Positions 1-9,130 of a stretch of DNA of 64,000 nucleotides are shown here, one piece after another (position 1 is the stretch's first letter; the number at the start of each line of letters is the position of its first letter). Source of the stretch: an uncultured Ruegeria sp. (GTDB lineage: Bacteria; Pseudomonadota; Alphaproteobacteria; Rhodobacterales; Rhodobacteraceae); NCBI RefSeq assembly GCF_947497005.1, contig NZ_CANMFF010000012.1, positions 106,922 to 170,921 of the forward strand. The letters run 5' to 3'. Position numbers and translations under genes: made by a program. The notes under the pieces are model-generated. The model ran no database searches, had not been told where the DNA came from, and saw only the letters and a list, made by a program, of their open reading frames with translations.

Positions 1-810
1 TGTGATGAATATTTCGGTCGTTTACTCGATCACTTCGACGAGAATAATCTGTGGAAAGACACGGCTCTCATTTTAACAACCGATCATGGCTTCTTGCTGT
101 CTGAACATGATTGGTGGGGCAAAATGCGAATGCCTTACTATGAAGAAATCAGCCACATCCCGTTGTTGATCCATGATCCGCGCACACCTGAGGCGGCGGG
201 TACCCGAACCGATGCTCTCACGCAGACTGCCGACATTATGCCAACTCTCCTTGGCTTTCACGAAGTTGCCGTGCCTATCGAGGTCAGGTCCATCGATCTT
301 GGGGATGTCATTTCGGGCAAGAACCAGACTGGTCGCGACGTAGCACTCTTTGGTCTGTTTGGTGGCCCGTTAGGCGTCACCGATGGACGGTACGCGCTCT
401 ACCATTATCCGCCGGATCTTTATGCGGATGGTCTGCGGGAATACACTCTGGCCCCAGCCCACATGGACGAGTTTTTCACCTTCGAAGAGCTTAAGACGGC
501 CACTTTATCTCCGGGATTCGACTTTACGAAAGGTGTTCCCGTGCTGTCGATTGCAGCCCTTCCCGGAGCCAAGCGAGTACCGATGAACGACGGGTTGGCG
601 TTCCAAGATATCGGCACGCGACTATTTGATCTGGTCGCTGATCCTAAGCAGAAAAACCAACTCGAGAATTCAGGAATCGCGGATCGATTGCTGCGGCAAG
701 CCGTCCGGGTTCTTCAGACCCATGACACACCAGAAGAAGTCTTCCGCTGGTATGGGCTTGGTCATCTACGGGAGAACAACAGGGAGGAAACCCATGAAAT
801 TATCAATTAA
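1..810 (+). CDS. Sulfatase, C-terminal part (5' end outside window)
   Basis: The frame is open from base 1, so the gene starts upstream of the window; about 269 codons are visible. The early segment LILTTDHGF is the sulfatase/alkaline-phosphatase superfamily metal-binding motif (Asp-His). It is followed by MRMPYYEEISHIPLLIHDPR, typical of bacterial arylsulfatases where the substrate-side loop precedes the C-terminal subdomain. The formylglycine Cys/Ser signature would lie upstream and is not visible, so substrate and maturation type cannot be judged. The stop codon lies 17 bases inside the next gene (tctC-like), which implies co-transcription. The sulfatase may therefore release an organic acid or sulfonated compound taken up by the TTT transporter (inference). 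Confidence 0.85.
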   Translation, partial: CDEYFGRLLDHFDENNLWKDTALILTTDHGFLLSEHDWWGKMRMPYYEEISHIPLLIHDPRTPEAAGTRTDALTQTADIMPTLLGFHEVAVPIEVRSIDLGDVISGKNQTGRDVALFGLFGGPLGVTDGRYALYHYPPDLYADGLREYTLAPAHMDEFFTFEELKTATLSPGFDFTKGVPVLSIAALPGAKRVPMNDGLAFQDIGTRLFDLVADPKQKNQLENSGIADRLLRQAVRVLQTHDTPEEVFRWYGLGHLRENNREETHEIIN

Positions 811-1780
811 TCTGGTCGCCGCCGCATTGGGCGTTGCGCTGATTGCAGGACCTGTATTGGCGGAATACCCGGAGCGCAACATCGAGAACATCTACCCATG
901 GAATCCGGGTGTCACTATGGCGGCGAGCCAAGTCATTGCCGATGCCATGGGTGAGGAGCTTGGCGTCAATATTTCGGTTGTTTCCACACCGGGGGCAGGG
1001 GGCGTGAAAGCATTTGAAACGGCGCTGTCGCGCGAAGCCAACGGCTACACCATCTTTGACGGCTACGTCGCGCCGTTAGTTTTGCAGCCGATGCAGGGCA
1101 ATGCAGAGTGGTCCTATGAAGATTTCACCCCGCTTTGGTCGGCCACAGCTAATGCGTTTGCGATCGCTGTCCGCAAGGGTGAAGACCGGTTCACTGACCT
1201 TCCGGGTCTTATTGAATACATGCGAGAGCGGCCGGGTGAGCTGCGCTACTCACCGGGCTCTCCTGGGGCATTGCCGCACATGTCTGCAGCTAAAGTCATG
1301 CAAGTTTCCGACGTTCATGCACAGGTCGTACCGTACCCTGAAATCGACGCCGCCGCTCGTGACGTGCGTGGGGGTATCCTTGATTTCATGGTGATCAACA
1401 CCGGTGTTTACAAAATCAACAAAGAGGATGTCGATATCCTCGTCGTGCTATCTGACTTCGGGGCTGCATCTGAAACCTATGGCGGGGCTCCGTTGCTATC
1501 AGAGTACGGAATTGACACCGGCATGACCGGCCTTTCAACAATGGGTTGGAACTGGTGGTTGGTTCACAAGGATACGCCTGCAGATATCGTTGCCCAAATG
1601 CAGGACGCTATGGGTGCAGCATTGGCGCGTGAGGACATTCAAGCTCGTCTGATCGACATGGGCTATGTGCCCACATTGCTCGGCCCTGATGTTTATACTG
1701 AAACCGTGGGTCCGATCGCTGACCAAATTCAAGGCGGCATCGATGCCATTGCTTGGGAGCAAGAAAAGCTCGGGCAGTAA
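794..1780 (+). CDS. TctC-like periplasmic binding protein of a TTT transporter
   Basis: 328 residues beginning with a Sec signal peptide (MKLSINLVAAALGVALIAG, cleavage near VLA-EYP). The body contains STPGAGGVKAFE and SPGSPGALPHMSAA, matching the Bug/TctC family ligand loops that bind carboxylates. The start at 794 is chosen because GGAGG sits just upstream and the signal peptide begins there; a longer in-frame reading would overlap the sulfatase by about 180 bases. It is the extracytoplasmic receptor for the TctB/TctA permease encoded next. The ligand is unknown: the family covers tricarboxylates, dicarboxylates, terephthalate and others. Confidence 0.9.
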   Translation: MKLSINLVAAALGVALIAGPVLAEYPERNIENIYPWNPGVTMAASQVIADAMGEELGVNISVVSTPGAGGVKAFETALSREANGYTIFDGYVAPLVLQPMQGNAEWSYEDFTPLWSATANAFAIAVRKGEDRFTDLPGLIEYMRERPGELRYSPGSPGALPHMSAAKVMQVSDVHAQVVPYPEIDAAARDVRGGILDFMVINTGVYKINKEDVDILVVLSDFGAASETYGGAPLLSEYGIDTGMTGLSTMGWNWWLVHKDTPADIVAQMQDAMGAALAREDIQARLIDMGYVPTLLGPDVYTETVGPIADQIQGGIDAIAWEQEKLGQ

Positions 1781-1803
1781 AAGACCCTAGCAATTGAGAA
1801 CTG

Positions 1804-1828
1804 GGCCGACCGGGCAGACTGGTCGGCC
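1804..1828 (+). terminator. Intercistronic hairpin between TctC and TctB genes
   Basis: Perfect 8-bp inverted repeat (ggccgacc / ggtcggcc) around a 9-base loop, with no T-run after it. Such hairpins between an abundant binding protein gene and its permease genes commonly stabilise the upstream mRNA or attenuate the downstream part. The role here is inferred. Confidence 0.55.
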
Positions 1829-1848
1829 AAACCACTTGGGAGGGGCAC

Positions 1849-2337
1849 ATGAGAATTCAGGAGTTTGGATTTGACTGGGTCGCATGGGCGATGTTGCTCT
1901 GCGTACCGTTAATCATTTTTTGGCAAATATCCACCTCGCTGGTGGAACAAGAGGTGGCCAGTGGCGGGCCATTGCAGAACGCAGCAATATTTCCGCGGAT
2001 CGTTGCATGGTTGATGGTTGCATTGTCTGGTATCAATCTATTTCGAATACTGGGTGGCAGGGTGTCTAAACGCTCCCCTATTGAAGGCACGCCGACAACC
2101 CGTATTGCCTTGGTATCCACGGTCGTTTTTGTGGCATACCTGATTGCGCTCAAGCCGGTCGGTTACTACGCAGCCACGCCAATTCTTCTCGCGTCTTTGT
2201 TGCGCATGTTCGGCCTTGGTTGGGCGTCCAGCATCGTCGGTGCCCTGTCGATGACCATTGTTGTGGCTGGTATCTTTGAGGGTCTTCTCAACGTCGTGTT
2301 GCCATTGGGCGCGCTCAAATTCACTTTGTTCGGATAG
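1849..2337 (+). CDS. TctB-like small membrane subunit of a TTT transporter
   Basis: 162 residues with about four hydrophobic segments (near residues 12-30, 40-60, 82-102 and 112-150), the size and topology of the TctB (DUF1468) subunit. It works with the large TctA permease in sodium-dependent uptake of the TctC-bound substrate across the inner membrane. A strong GGGAGGGG ribosome site lies directly before the ATG at 1849. The gene lies between tctC and tctA, the normal order of the family. Confidence 0.85.
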   Translation: MRIQEFGFDWVAWAMLLCVPLIIFWQISTSLVEQEVASGGPLQNAAIFPRIVAWLMVALSGINLFRILGGRVSKRSPIEGTPTTRIALVSTVVFVAYLIALKPVGYYAATPILLASLLRMFGLGWASSIVGALSMTIVVAGIFEGLLNVVLPLGALKFTLFG

Positions 2338-2347
2338 GAAATTCGAC

Positions 2348-3859
2348 ATGTTTCAATTGCTGAGCGAAGGCGCACCACTATATTTCACATTTGCATCACT
2401 CGCCCTCACCGTGGTTGGGGTTGTTGCAGGGCTGCTGATCGGTGTACTGCCCGGCCTAGGTCCACTGATGGGCATTGTGCTTATGCTGCCCGTGGCTTTC
2501 CATTTGCCGCCTATTCCTGCGATGGCAATGCTCATCGCAATCCAAGTTGGTGGCTCTGCAGGTGGATCAATCTCCGCAATTCTACTGAGGATACCGGGTA
2601 CACCACTGGCCGCAGCCACTCTGTTCGATGGCTACCCGCTGGCTCAAAAGGGACGCAGCCAGGACGCAATTGGACTATCAATCACCGCTTCGTCGATCGG
2701 AGGTCTTATCGGCGGCTTGGTCTTGGTTATGTTTTCACCAATATTGGCTGCTTTCGCCCTCAACTTCGCGCCACCAGAATACGCAGCCATGGCTATTCTC
2801 GGGTTGCTGACCATTGCCATTGTCTCAGAAAGCTCTGCCATCAAAGGCCTGATCGCTGGTGGGTTTGGATTGATCCTTGCCACGATCGGCACCGATGAAT
2901 TTACAAATGCCTACCGATTTACATTTGGAAACTTCAACTTGACCAGTGGTCCTCATATCGTCGCCATTGTGGTCGGGCTATTTGCGCTTTCCGAGTTGTT
3001 TTTCCAGATCGAGAGCGGCGACTTTTTGAAACGTCCGGAAATTCAGAAACTGGTAATTTCCTTCCGCGCACTCCGTCTAATCGCAAAGCATAAAGTCAAT
3101 GTCGTACGCTCGGCACTCATAGGCACATTTCTCGGGGCAATTCCCGGGGCAGGAGGCGATGTGAGCGCCTTCGTGTCCTACGCCGCTGCCAAGCGCCTGT
3201 CCAAGCCCGAAGAGGGCTACGGCGAAGGCGCTGAGGGTGGCGTTGTGGCTACGGAAGCCGCTAACAACGGATGCTGCGGCGGCGCGTTGATCCCAACTCT
3301 TTCCCTCGGCATCCCTGGAGATGCGTCAACTGCAGTTCTACTTGGAGCGTTGTTTCTTCTGGGTTTCTTTCCGGGGCCGGAGCTATTTCGGTATAATCCT
3401 GACATTGCTGGGGGTATTTTTCTTGCCTATCTTTGCGGAAATACAGTCCTGTTTGTTGCTGGTATCGTATTGGTTCCGTTCTTCGGTGCAGTGCTGAAAG
3501 TATCGAAAGCGTGGCTCCTTCCGGCAGTTTTGCTACTCTCGATGATGGGTACTTACAGCCTGCAAAACTCGATCTTTGATCTTTGGGTGATGTTCTTTTT
3601 TGGGGTTGCCGGGTACCTTCTGCGCAAGGGAAATTACCCGCTGGCACCAATTATCATTGGTATAATCCTTGGGCCGGTCTTGGAAAACAACCTGAGAAGG
3701 TCATTATTGATTTCGCGCGACGGGCTGATGATATTTGTGGAACGACCGATATCAGCGACGATCCTGATCATTGTGACGCTGATGCTCTGCTATATCGTCT
3801 ATGTGACCATTCGGCCTTCGCCGAAAACTGCTGTTGCGGCCGACAAAGGCTGTCTTTAG
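2348..3859 (+). CDS. TctA-like large permease subunit of a TTT transporter
   Basis: 503 residues, the usual length for TctA. The N-terminal motif GLLIGVLPGLGPLMGIVLMLP and the repeated motif FLGAIPGAGGDVSAFVSY are the two inverted-repeat re-entrant loops diagnostic of the family; GIPGDASTAVLLGAL follows. About ten to twelve membrane segments are visible. The start at 2348 (AGGA about 9 bases upstream) removes an N-terminal extension that would overlap tctB. It ends directly against an IstB relic at 3860, so the last residues (after about TIRPSP) may be altered by that insertion. Confidence 0.93.
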   Translation: MFQLLSEGAPLYFTFASLALTVVGVVAGLLIGVLPGLGPLMGIVLMLPVAFHLPPIPAMAMLIAIQVGGSAGGSISAILLRIPGTPLAAATLFDGYPLAQKGRSQDAIGLSITASSIGGLIGGLVLVMFSPILAAFALNFAPPEYAAMAILGLLTIAIVSESSAIKGLIAGGFGLILATIGTDEFTNAYRFTFGNFNLTSGPHIVAIVVGLFALSELFFQIESGDFLKRPEIQKLVISFRALRLIAKHKVNVVRSALIGTFLGAIPGAGGDVSAFVSYAAAKRLSKPEEGYGEGAEGGVVATEAANNGCCGGALIPTLSLGIPGDASTAVLLGALFLLGFFPGPELFRYNPDIAGGIFLAYLCGNTVLFVAGIVLVPFFGAVLKVSKAWLLPAVLLLSMMGTYSLQNSIFDLWVMFFFGVAGYLLRKGNYPLAPIIIGIILGPVLENNLRRSLLISRDGLMIFVERPISATILIIVTLMLCYIVYVTIRPSPKTAVAADKGCL

Positions 3860-4436
3860 CGGTCAGAGAGCTGGAAGAGTTCGATTTTGAGACGGCCGAG
3901 GTTAACGAAACCCTGATCCGTGATTTGGCCGGGGTGATTTCCTGGACCAACAGCGCAACCTTGTGTTGATCTGCGGAACTGGCACCGGAAAGACCCATCT
4001 TTCCGTCAGTATTGCTCGTGCCAGTATCCGAGCCGGGCGCCGGGGCCGCTTCTTCTACGTCGTCGATCTGGTGGACAAGCTCGATGCCGAAGCCCGCGCA
4101 GAATGCCAGGGTTGAACAGCTGATCTGATCTCCCGACGCGACTTCCTGATCCTGGATGAATTGAGCTATTTGCCCTTCGCTCAAACCGCCGGTCAGGTTC
4201 TGTTCCTCCTGATCAGAAAGCTCTGTGAGCGCACCAGCGTCATCATCACAACTAACCTCAGCTTCTCTGAATGGGCGCAGGTCTTTGGGGATGCAAAGAT
4301 GACACCCACGCTACTCGACCGCCTCACGCACCGCTGCCACATCCTCTAAACCGTCAACGACAGCTACCGTTTCAAGGCCAGCTCTGAGGCTGCACAGAAA
4401 ACGAGAAAGGAAACGCCGACATTGACCACAACATAA
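3860..4436 (+). pseudogene. IstB-like ATPase relic (IS21 family)
   Basis: Translating across frames gives a recognisable IstB helper ATPase: Walker A GTGTGKTH near 3975, Walker B region [13 protein letters not shown] near 4145, then [19 protein letters not shown] and a C-terminal [12 protein letters not shown]. One base is lost in the G-run at about 3931-3935, shifting the frame. An in-frame stop follows near 4112 and another at 4347. No istA partner is left beside it. It is unrelated in position to the intact IS21 at 17-19.6 kb and diverges from that istB in sequence. Confidence 0.8.
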
Positions 4437-4584
4437 CCGCTGAGACATAAACAAAGGTGGGTCACTTCTCGATGGCCTATCATCGCTTTTCGTGTTGCAA
4501 TCAAGTTGAAATGTCACTTGGTCTGCAAAGTACAAATGTCCCAGTTGCCGCGGAACGGTGGTGCAGCCTGACAGGGTGGAGACC

Positions 4585-4887
4585 TCAAATATCGGAGCCC
4601 TGGCTGGCTTCCCGCTTCTCTTTCGCCACTTTTGCAAGCCTTGAGTTCCAGCCGTTGTTGCGCCGACCTGTTGAGCTGTAGCGTGTGGCCTGAGTGCCGA
4701 CGCGGCGCTTCTTCGGTGGTGTTTTATCCTGCTCTTGCTTGATGTGTTCCAGCACTGCGCTCAGCCGCTTGTTCCCGATGATCGCCGCGTGGCTCACACG
4801 TTGATCTTTGTCGTAAGCAGAGTAGGGCGGTGGAACACCCTTTGTCCGGAATTCCAGCGTTCCATCCTGGAATTCATAGCTGTCCAC
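4585..4887 (-). pseudogene. C-terminal transposase fragment, probably ISNCY family
   Basis: The fragment reads YEFQDGTLEFRTKGVPPPYSA then VSHAAIIGNKRLSAVLEHIK and a basic tail, resembling the C-terminal end of ISNCY-type transposases (post-DDE beta strand plus ENKRLGA helix). The catalytic core is missing. The family assignment is from memory of that tail and is uncertain; IS481-like is the alternative. Confidence 0.4.
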
Positions 4888-5282
4888 ATATTTGCCAACG
4901 AGGCCACGGGTGCCCGGAATAGAAGGCCGTAAATGGCCCGTTTGTTCCAGTATGCGATCCGTGCGATCTCGGCTGGCACGGTGAAGACCAGATGGAAATA
5001 TTCCACCGGCAGCAGGTCATCTGCCTGCGCTGCCATCCAATCGCGTGCGGCCGGCCCCTGGCACTTCGGGCAATGTCGGTTCTTGCTGCTATTATATGCG
5101 ATGTGATGGTGAACGCACTTTGTGCAGACGGCGACATGCCCGCCGAGAGCCTCTGTCCGGCAGGCTTCTATAGCTGACATGACCTTGAGCTGAGAAAGGT
5201 TCAAATGGCCTGCGTTGGCCTGCCGATATGCACGTCCATGAGCACGGAAGATGTCAGCGACTTCCAGCACGCGCCTTGGCAC
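4880..5282 (-). pseudogene. IS91-family transposase, N-terminal fragment
   Basis: Begins MPRRVLEVADIFRAHG and contains the zinc-binding domain CTKC...HHIAYNSSKNRHCPKC (about residues 52-75) followed by ARDWMAAQADDLLPVEYFHLVFTVP. These are hallmarks of IS91-type Y2 rolling-circle transposases. It loses homology after GLLFRA, before the HUH and catalytic-tyrosine motifs, so it cannot be active. The start lies just behind the stop of the recombinase fragment, the arrangement seen in IS91 elements that carry an associated integrase. Confidence 0.8.
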
Positions 5283-5295
5283 GCTGGGCCCTCTT

Positions 5296-5440
5296 TCAGG
5301 TCACATCCCGGATATTCTCAAACGGGCTGGCAACGTTGCGCAGCGTCTTGGTGGCCACATGGGTGTTTCGCGCGGCTGTCGTCAGTTTGGCATGACCCAG
5401 CAACACTTGGATTACACGGACATCGGTATCGACCTCGCTG
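5296..5440 (-). pseudogene. Tyrosine recombinase C-terminal fragment (IS91-associated)
   Basis: Reads DTDVRVIQVLLGHAKLTT followed by AARNTHVATKTLRNVASPFE. The LLGHAKLTTT(A)RYTHVA pattern is the catalytic end of XerC/D-like recombinases. Here the position of the nucleophilic tyrosine is Asn (codon aac instead of tac), so even this remnant would be dead. Only about 48 residues are left. Confidence 0.7.
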
Positions 5441-5654
5441 CTCAAGCGCCTCGGCTTCACGCACAAAAAAAGTCGCTGGTGGCCTCCGAGCGCCGCCATG
5501 CCAAGGTAAGGAGACGGCGGGCTGATTGGTTTGCTCATTGTTGATTTCTGCTGAGAAGTGACCCACATGATCCGTAAAGCTAAACTTACAACAGGTGTTT
5601 GTCCATTTCGGCAATTCACAGAATTGGCCGCTTAACACGCAGTTTCGAGTGATC

Positions 5655-5830
5655 TATTCAGCCAAGTAAAACTTCGCAATAGAGCCCTCGTTACCAACCC
5701 GAGCCAGGCCATCAGTTGTCGCTGATTGTCGATTCGCGTCATGTCGCCGATCTCGGCCACGACAGTTGACGCAATCGTCGTGTTCACACTGCGCAGTGCA
5801 TCGACGACCGGTGCAAAGCGCCAATCCAGT
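5655..5830 (-). pseudogene. IS110-family transposase fragment
   Basis: One minus-strand frame reads FAPVVDALRSVNTTIASTVV then AEIGDMTRIDNQRQLMAWLG, matching the helix-hairpin-helix/C-terminal region of IS110 transposases. Homology starts and ends abruptly and no start or RuvC-like DEDD domain is present. Confidence 0.65.
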
Positions 5831-5976
5831 ATTGCCGCCTAAGTACCTAACCCAACCTCGTAGTCTGTTCTTCAGCCTGTTCGACGGTGTGTTTAATTTC
5901 TTCGAAACGAACTGTTGATGATTTGTGGAACACAGTCGTAATACGCCAACACACACCTCAAAATTGCCACGAATAT

Positions 5977-5998
5977 GTGGAGCCCCTAAGGGCTCCAC
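5977..5998 (-). terminator. Hairpin downstream of the BCCT gene
   Basis: Perfect 9-bp stem (gtggagccc / gggctccac) with loop ctaa, starting 12 bases beyond the BCCT stop codon. There is no clear T-run, so factor-independent termination is only likely. Confidence 0.55.
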
Positions 5999-6009
5999 CC
6001 GACGGCAAC

Positions 6010-7611
6010 TTATCGATTCAAGAACTCGATTTCACGTTTGTCTTCATAATCGGGTAGTGGATGTTCCTCATGCAACGTTTTTATCATCCCGTAGATCATA
6101 AGAAGAACAATAACTGCGATTGGCAACCCGGCTACGATTGAAGCAGTCTGAAGCGCACTGAGACCACCCGCCAACATCAAAACCGCAGCCACGATACCGG
6201 ATGTCAAGCCCCAGAAGATCCGAAACTTCACAGGCGGGTGTTCGTCACCCATTGACAGCATGGTGCACATCACCAATGTGCCGGAATCCGAGGATGTTAC
6301 AAACCAAGAGATCAGCAACACGGTGATCAGCACATACATTGGCAATGTTAGCCAGTCGTAGCCAAATCCAGCTACGGTTGCGAAAACACCGCGTGCATAA
6401 TCCTCGTTGACGGTTTCCGCGACACCGGCGTTATAGAAAAGATCAACACCTGCTGCGGCACCACCAAATACACCCATCCAGATCATCACCACAGAAACCG
6501 GTACGAAGAGCACAGCGAGGGTAAATTCGCGGATTGTTCGACCTTTGGAAACCCGGGCGATGAACATGCCTACAAATGGGCACCATGCAATCCACCAGCC
6601 CCAGTAGAAGATGGTCCACCAGCTCTGCCATTGATTTTCAGGATCGCCGTTGATCTGGAAACCCATAGGTATGACGTTCCACAGATAATCGCCAATTCCT
6701 GAAATCGTAATGCCAAGGATGAAGGCGGTTGGCCCCAGAACAATGAACAGGATCAAAAGCCCTAAGCTGGCCATGACGTTCATTTCCGACAAAATTCGAA
6801 CTCCTTTACCGACACCTGATGCCGCTGATGCTGTTCCCAGCACTGTGATGATGGCAACAAGGATCAACTGATTGGACACCGTATTTTCCATCAAGCCCAG
6901 CCGCTCGATTCCGGCGCCGATCGGGACTATTCCTAGCCCGAGAGAGGTGGCAATACCAAAGATCGTTCCGAAGACTGCAATCAAGTCTACCAGGTGTCCC
7001 CAGGGACCGTATATTTTGTCTTTCAGGATGGGATAGAGGGCAGCGCGAGGCGTCAAAGGCAGGTCGTGACGATAGGCAAAGTAAGCCAATGACATCCCTG
7101 CAAGGACATAAAGACCCCAGCCGTGAAACCCCCAATGGAAGATTGTAATTGTCACCGCTTTGACGGCCGCTTCGGTAGAACCAGCCTCAAGTCCAAGCAC
7201 GTCTGCAAAGGGGTTGCCTTGAATGTGATACATCGGCTCGGCAACGCCCCAATATATCAACCCTGAGCCAAGACCAGCTGAGAACAGCATTGCTATCCAA
7301 GAAAAGGTCGAAAAATCTGGGTCATCGTCTTCTTTGCCCAGTTTCACATCGCCAAACCGAGAGAACATTAACCAAACGGAGAAGATGAGTGCCGCATTCA
7401 CGACCAGCACATAGAACCAGTCCATCGTTCCGATTATGAAATTTTTGCCAGCCGCGAAAACGGCCGAGGATTTCTCAACATCGAAAATAGTATATGCAAC
7501 GAAAGCAATGATCATTAGCATCGATGCAATTGCCATAAAGGCGTTCATGCCGGAAAACCAACCTGATTGTGCGATCAGATTTTCCGAAGATTTGTTATGG
7601 GTATCAGACAT
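6010..7611 (-). CDS. BCCT-family betaine/carnitine/choline transporter
   Basis: 533 residues with about twelve membrane segments. The signature GLGSGLIYWGVAEPMYHIQG (near residue 115), FHWGFHGWGLYVLAG and WWIAWCPFVGMFIARVSKGR are the conserved BCCT motifs, including the aromatic residues that form the quaternary-ammonium box. It lacks the long C-terminal osmosensory tail of BetP, suggesting a nutritional rather than osmotic role. It follows the binding-protein gene by 12 bases and is on the same strand as the carnitine catabolic genes, so carnitine or a related betaine is the likely substrate (inference). Confidence 0.93.
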   Translation of the reverse strand: MSDTHNKSSENLIAQSGWFSGMNAFMAIASMLMIIAFVAYTIFDVEKSSAVFAAGKNFIIGTMDWFYVLVVNAALIFSVWLMFSRFGDVKLGKEDDDPDFSTFSWIAMLFSAGLGSGLIYWGVAEPMYHIQGNPFADVLGLEAGSTEAAVKAVTITIFHWGFHGWGLYVLAGMSLAYFAYRHDLPLTPRAALYPILKDKIYGPWGHLVDLIAVFGTIFGIATSLGLGIVPIGAGIERLGLMENTVSNQLILVAIITVLGTASAASGVGKGVRILSEMNVMASLGLLILFIVLGPTAFILGITISGIGDYLWNVIPMGFQINGDPENQWQSWWTIFYWGWWIAWCPFVGMFIARVSKGRTIREFTLAVLFVPVSVVMIWMGVFGGAAAGVDLFYNAGVAETVNEDYARGVFATVAGFGYDWLTLPMYVLITVLLISWFVTSSDSGTLVMCTMLSMGDEHPPVKFRIFWGLTSGIVAAVLMLAGGLSALQTASIVAGLPIAVIVLLMIYGMIKTLHEEHPLPDYEDKREIEFLNR

Positions 7612-7623
7612 TATCTTCCCCTA

Positions 7624-8763
7624 CTATCGCGTTGTGCCGGATGGGCCCTGCAGTCCACTTTCGCTTATCCAGGCCTGAAAAGCCTCCTCAAGCCGTCCAT
7701 GGTTTTCCGCCCACCAAGTGGCATCCGAAACGATGCTGAGGTTTTCAGAGTATGCAGGACTGTTTGGGATCAGTGCCAGTGTCTCGTCCGATAGCAATGA
7801 CATAGATGACTGTCGGGTCGGGCCATTTGGAAGATAGTTCACCATGTTGGCTAACGACTCAGTCGAACTAGCAAATCGGATAAACTCCAATGCTTCTGCC
7901 TTGTAGCGGCTGCCTTTTGGAACTCCAAAAAGATCCAATTCCATGACGCGGCCATCAAAAACGACTTGAAAATCTGCATCGTCTTCAGATGCTGCGGATG
8001 CTGCTGTAGTTGCCCACACAGATGACATTACGACATCTCCTGATTTCAACAATCGAACGGGTCCAAGACCTGATGACCACAGTTGAAGACCGGACTTAAT
8101 GGCATCCATCTTGGCCAATGCGCGATCAACACCTTCCTGAGTTTCAAGAGTTGGATACACATCATCGCGTGCAACGCCATCCGCCATAAGCGCCCATTCC
8201 ATAATCACGGTGGGATCATTTCTAATCGCGCGCGCGCCCGGGTACGATTCGGTATCAAAGAAATCAGCAATGCTTGAGGGAGGATTGTCGCCAAAGGTGG
8301 CTTCCGAATAGGCGTAAGCCGTGGACCATTGAATTACACCTACTCCACAATCATTAAGAGCACCTTCGACGAAATCTTCCGAAGCCGGGGTTCCATCTTT
8401 TCCTGCCGGGAGGGAGATACCGGAAAGATCTTCAAGCAATCCCTCCTCACAGGCGCGCAGTGAATCCGCCTGCGTCAGGTCAACAACATCCCAAACTACG
8501 TTTGCAGATTCAACTTGGTCGCGAATTTCTTCGATGCCGCCGGCATAGTGTTCGACGTTAACCCGCGAATTGTATTGGTCCTCAAATGGTCGCACGAAAC
8601 CCAACATCTGGCTTCGCATGTAAGGACCTGTCCAACTTACAAACGTAATCTCAGTATTTGGGTTGACTACGTTGTCCTGCGCCCATGTTGGCTGCGCCGA
8701 AGCCACGCACATAAGTGCAATAGCTGAAACGAGCCCCTTTTTTGGTACAAGTTCTTTGGTCAT
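7624..8763 (-). CDS. Orphan PotD-type periplasmic binding protein, possibly for carnitine or betaine
   Basis: 379 residues with a signal peptide (VSAIALMCVASAQPTWA, cut before QDN). ITFVSWTGPYMRSQ, VWDVVDLTQADSLRACEEGLL and TEPW-like C-terminal features match the spermidine/putrescine ABC receptor family. The ATG at 8763 is preferred because GGAGGA lies 5-10 bases upstream. No ABC permease or ATPase gene is adjacent; instead the gene leads directly into a BCCT carrier. It may deliver ligand to a distant ABC system. Ligand unknown; location suggests carnitine/betaine. Confidence 0.85.
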   Translation of the reverse strand: MTKELVPKKGLVSAIALMCVASAQPTWAQDNVVNPNTEITFVSWTGPYMRSQMLGFVRPFEDQYNSRVNVEHYAGGIEEIRDQVESANVVWDVVDLTQADSLRACEEGLLEDLSGISLPAGKDGTPASEDFVEGALNDCGVGVIQWSTAYAYSEATFGDNPPSSIADFFDTESYPGARAIRNDPTVIMEWALMADGVARDDVYPTLETQEGVDRALAKMDAIKSGLQLWSSGLGPVRLLKSGDVVMSSVWATTAASAASEDDADFQVVFDGRVMELDLFGVPKGSRYKAEALEFIRFASSTESLANMVNYLPNGPTRQSSMSLLSDETLALIPNSPAYSENLSIVSDATWWAENHGRLEEAFQAWISESGLQGPSGTTR

Positions 8764-8786
8764 AATTTCCTCCAAGTTTGGGTTTG

Positions 8787-8798
8787 ATTTCCGGAAAT
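8787..8798. promoter_or_regulatory. Perfect 12-bp palindrome upstream of the binding-protein gene
   Basis: The sequence atttccggaaat lies 24 bases before the start codon of the binding-protein gene at 8763, a position suited to an operator. No regulator is identified for it. Confidence 0.35.
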
Positions 8799-9130
8799 GA
8801 TCTGAGTTAAGACACTACCCGGCGCTCTAGAAACAGCTAACAGACACCCTTCCAACCTCCAGAGACAGTGCCCTCCATTGACGGGGGCAAAAAGTTGTTG
8901 TTCGTTACTTCAATTCCGTCGGATTACACGTGACCGACTTTGCAACTTGCGCCATCCGGTTCTGGTAATTCAGCGTATCGCCTGTTCATTGGGTCTTCCT
9001 TTTCTGACAACGAATGTCGTCGGCTGTTAAATTCGGAGTGACAAAAGGACGGATCGGGTAAGACTGACCCGACCCGCCAGTTTGTGCCGTCTCTTTAACG
9101 GAGGGGAAAAAATGACGGCGCATCATATAC
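8799..9130. other. Intergenic region, no gene seen
   Basis: Lies between the binding-protein gene and the 3' end of the carnitine dehydrogenase gene, both on the minus strand. It holds a weak 6-bp hairpin (tcgggt...acccga near 9054-9072) that could end the catabolic operon, and presumably the promoter of the transport genes. A plus-strand GGAGGGG followed by ATG at 9112 opens a short frame antisense to the dehydrogenase; it resembles nothing known. Confidence 0.5.

Larger units (their letters stand above)
4456..5566. mobile_element. Mosaic IS relic bounded by a 14-bp perfect inverted repeat
   Basis: The sequence gtgggtcacttctc at 4456-4469 recurs as its exact reverse complement at 5553-5566. 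Between the ends lie three minus-strand fragments: a probable ISNCY transposase C-terminus, an IS91 transposase N-terminus and the C-terminus of a tyrosine recombinase. The left fragment is consistent with the ISNCY family providing the ends, with the IS91/recombinase material having replaced its middle (inference). Confidence 0.6.
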
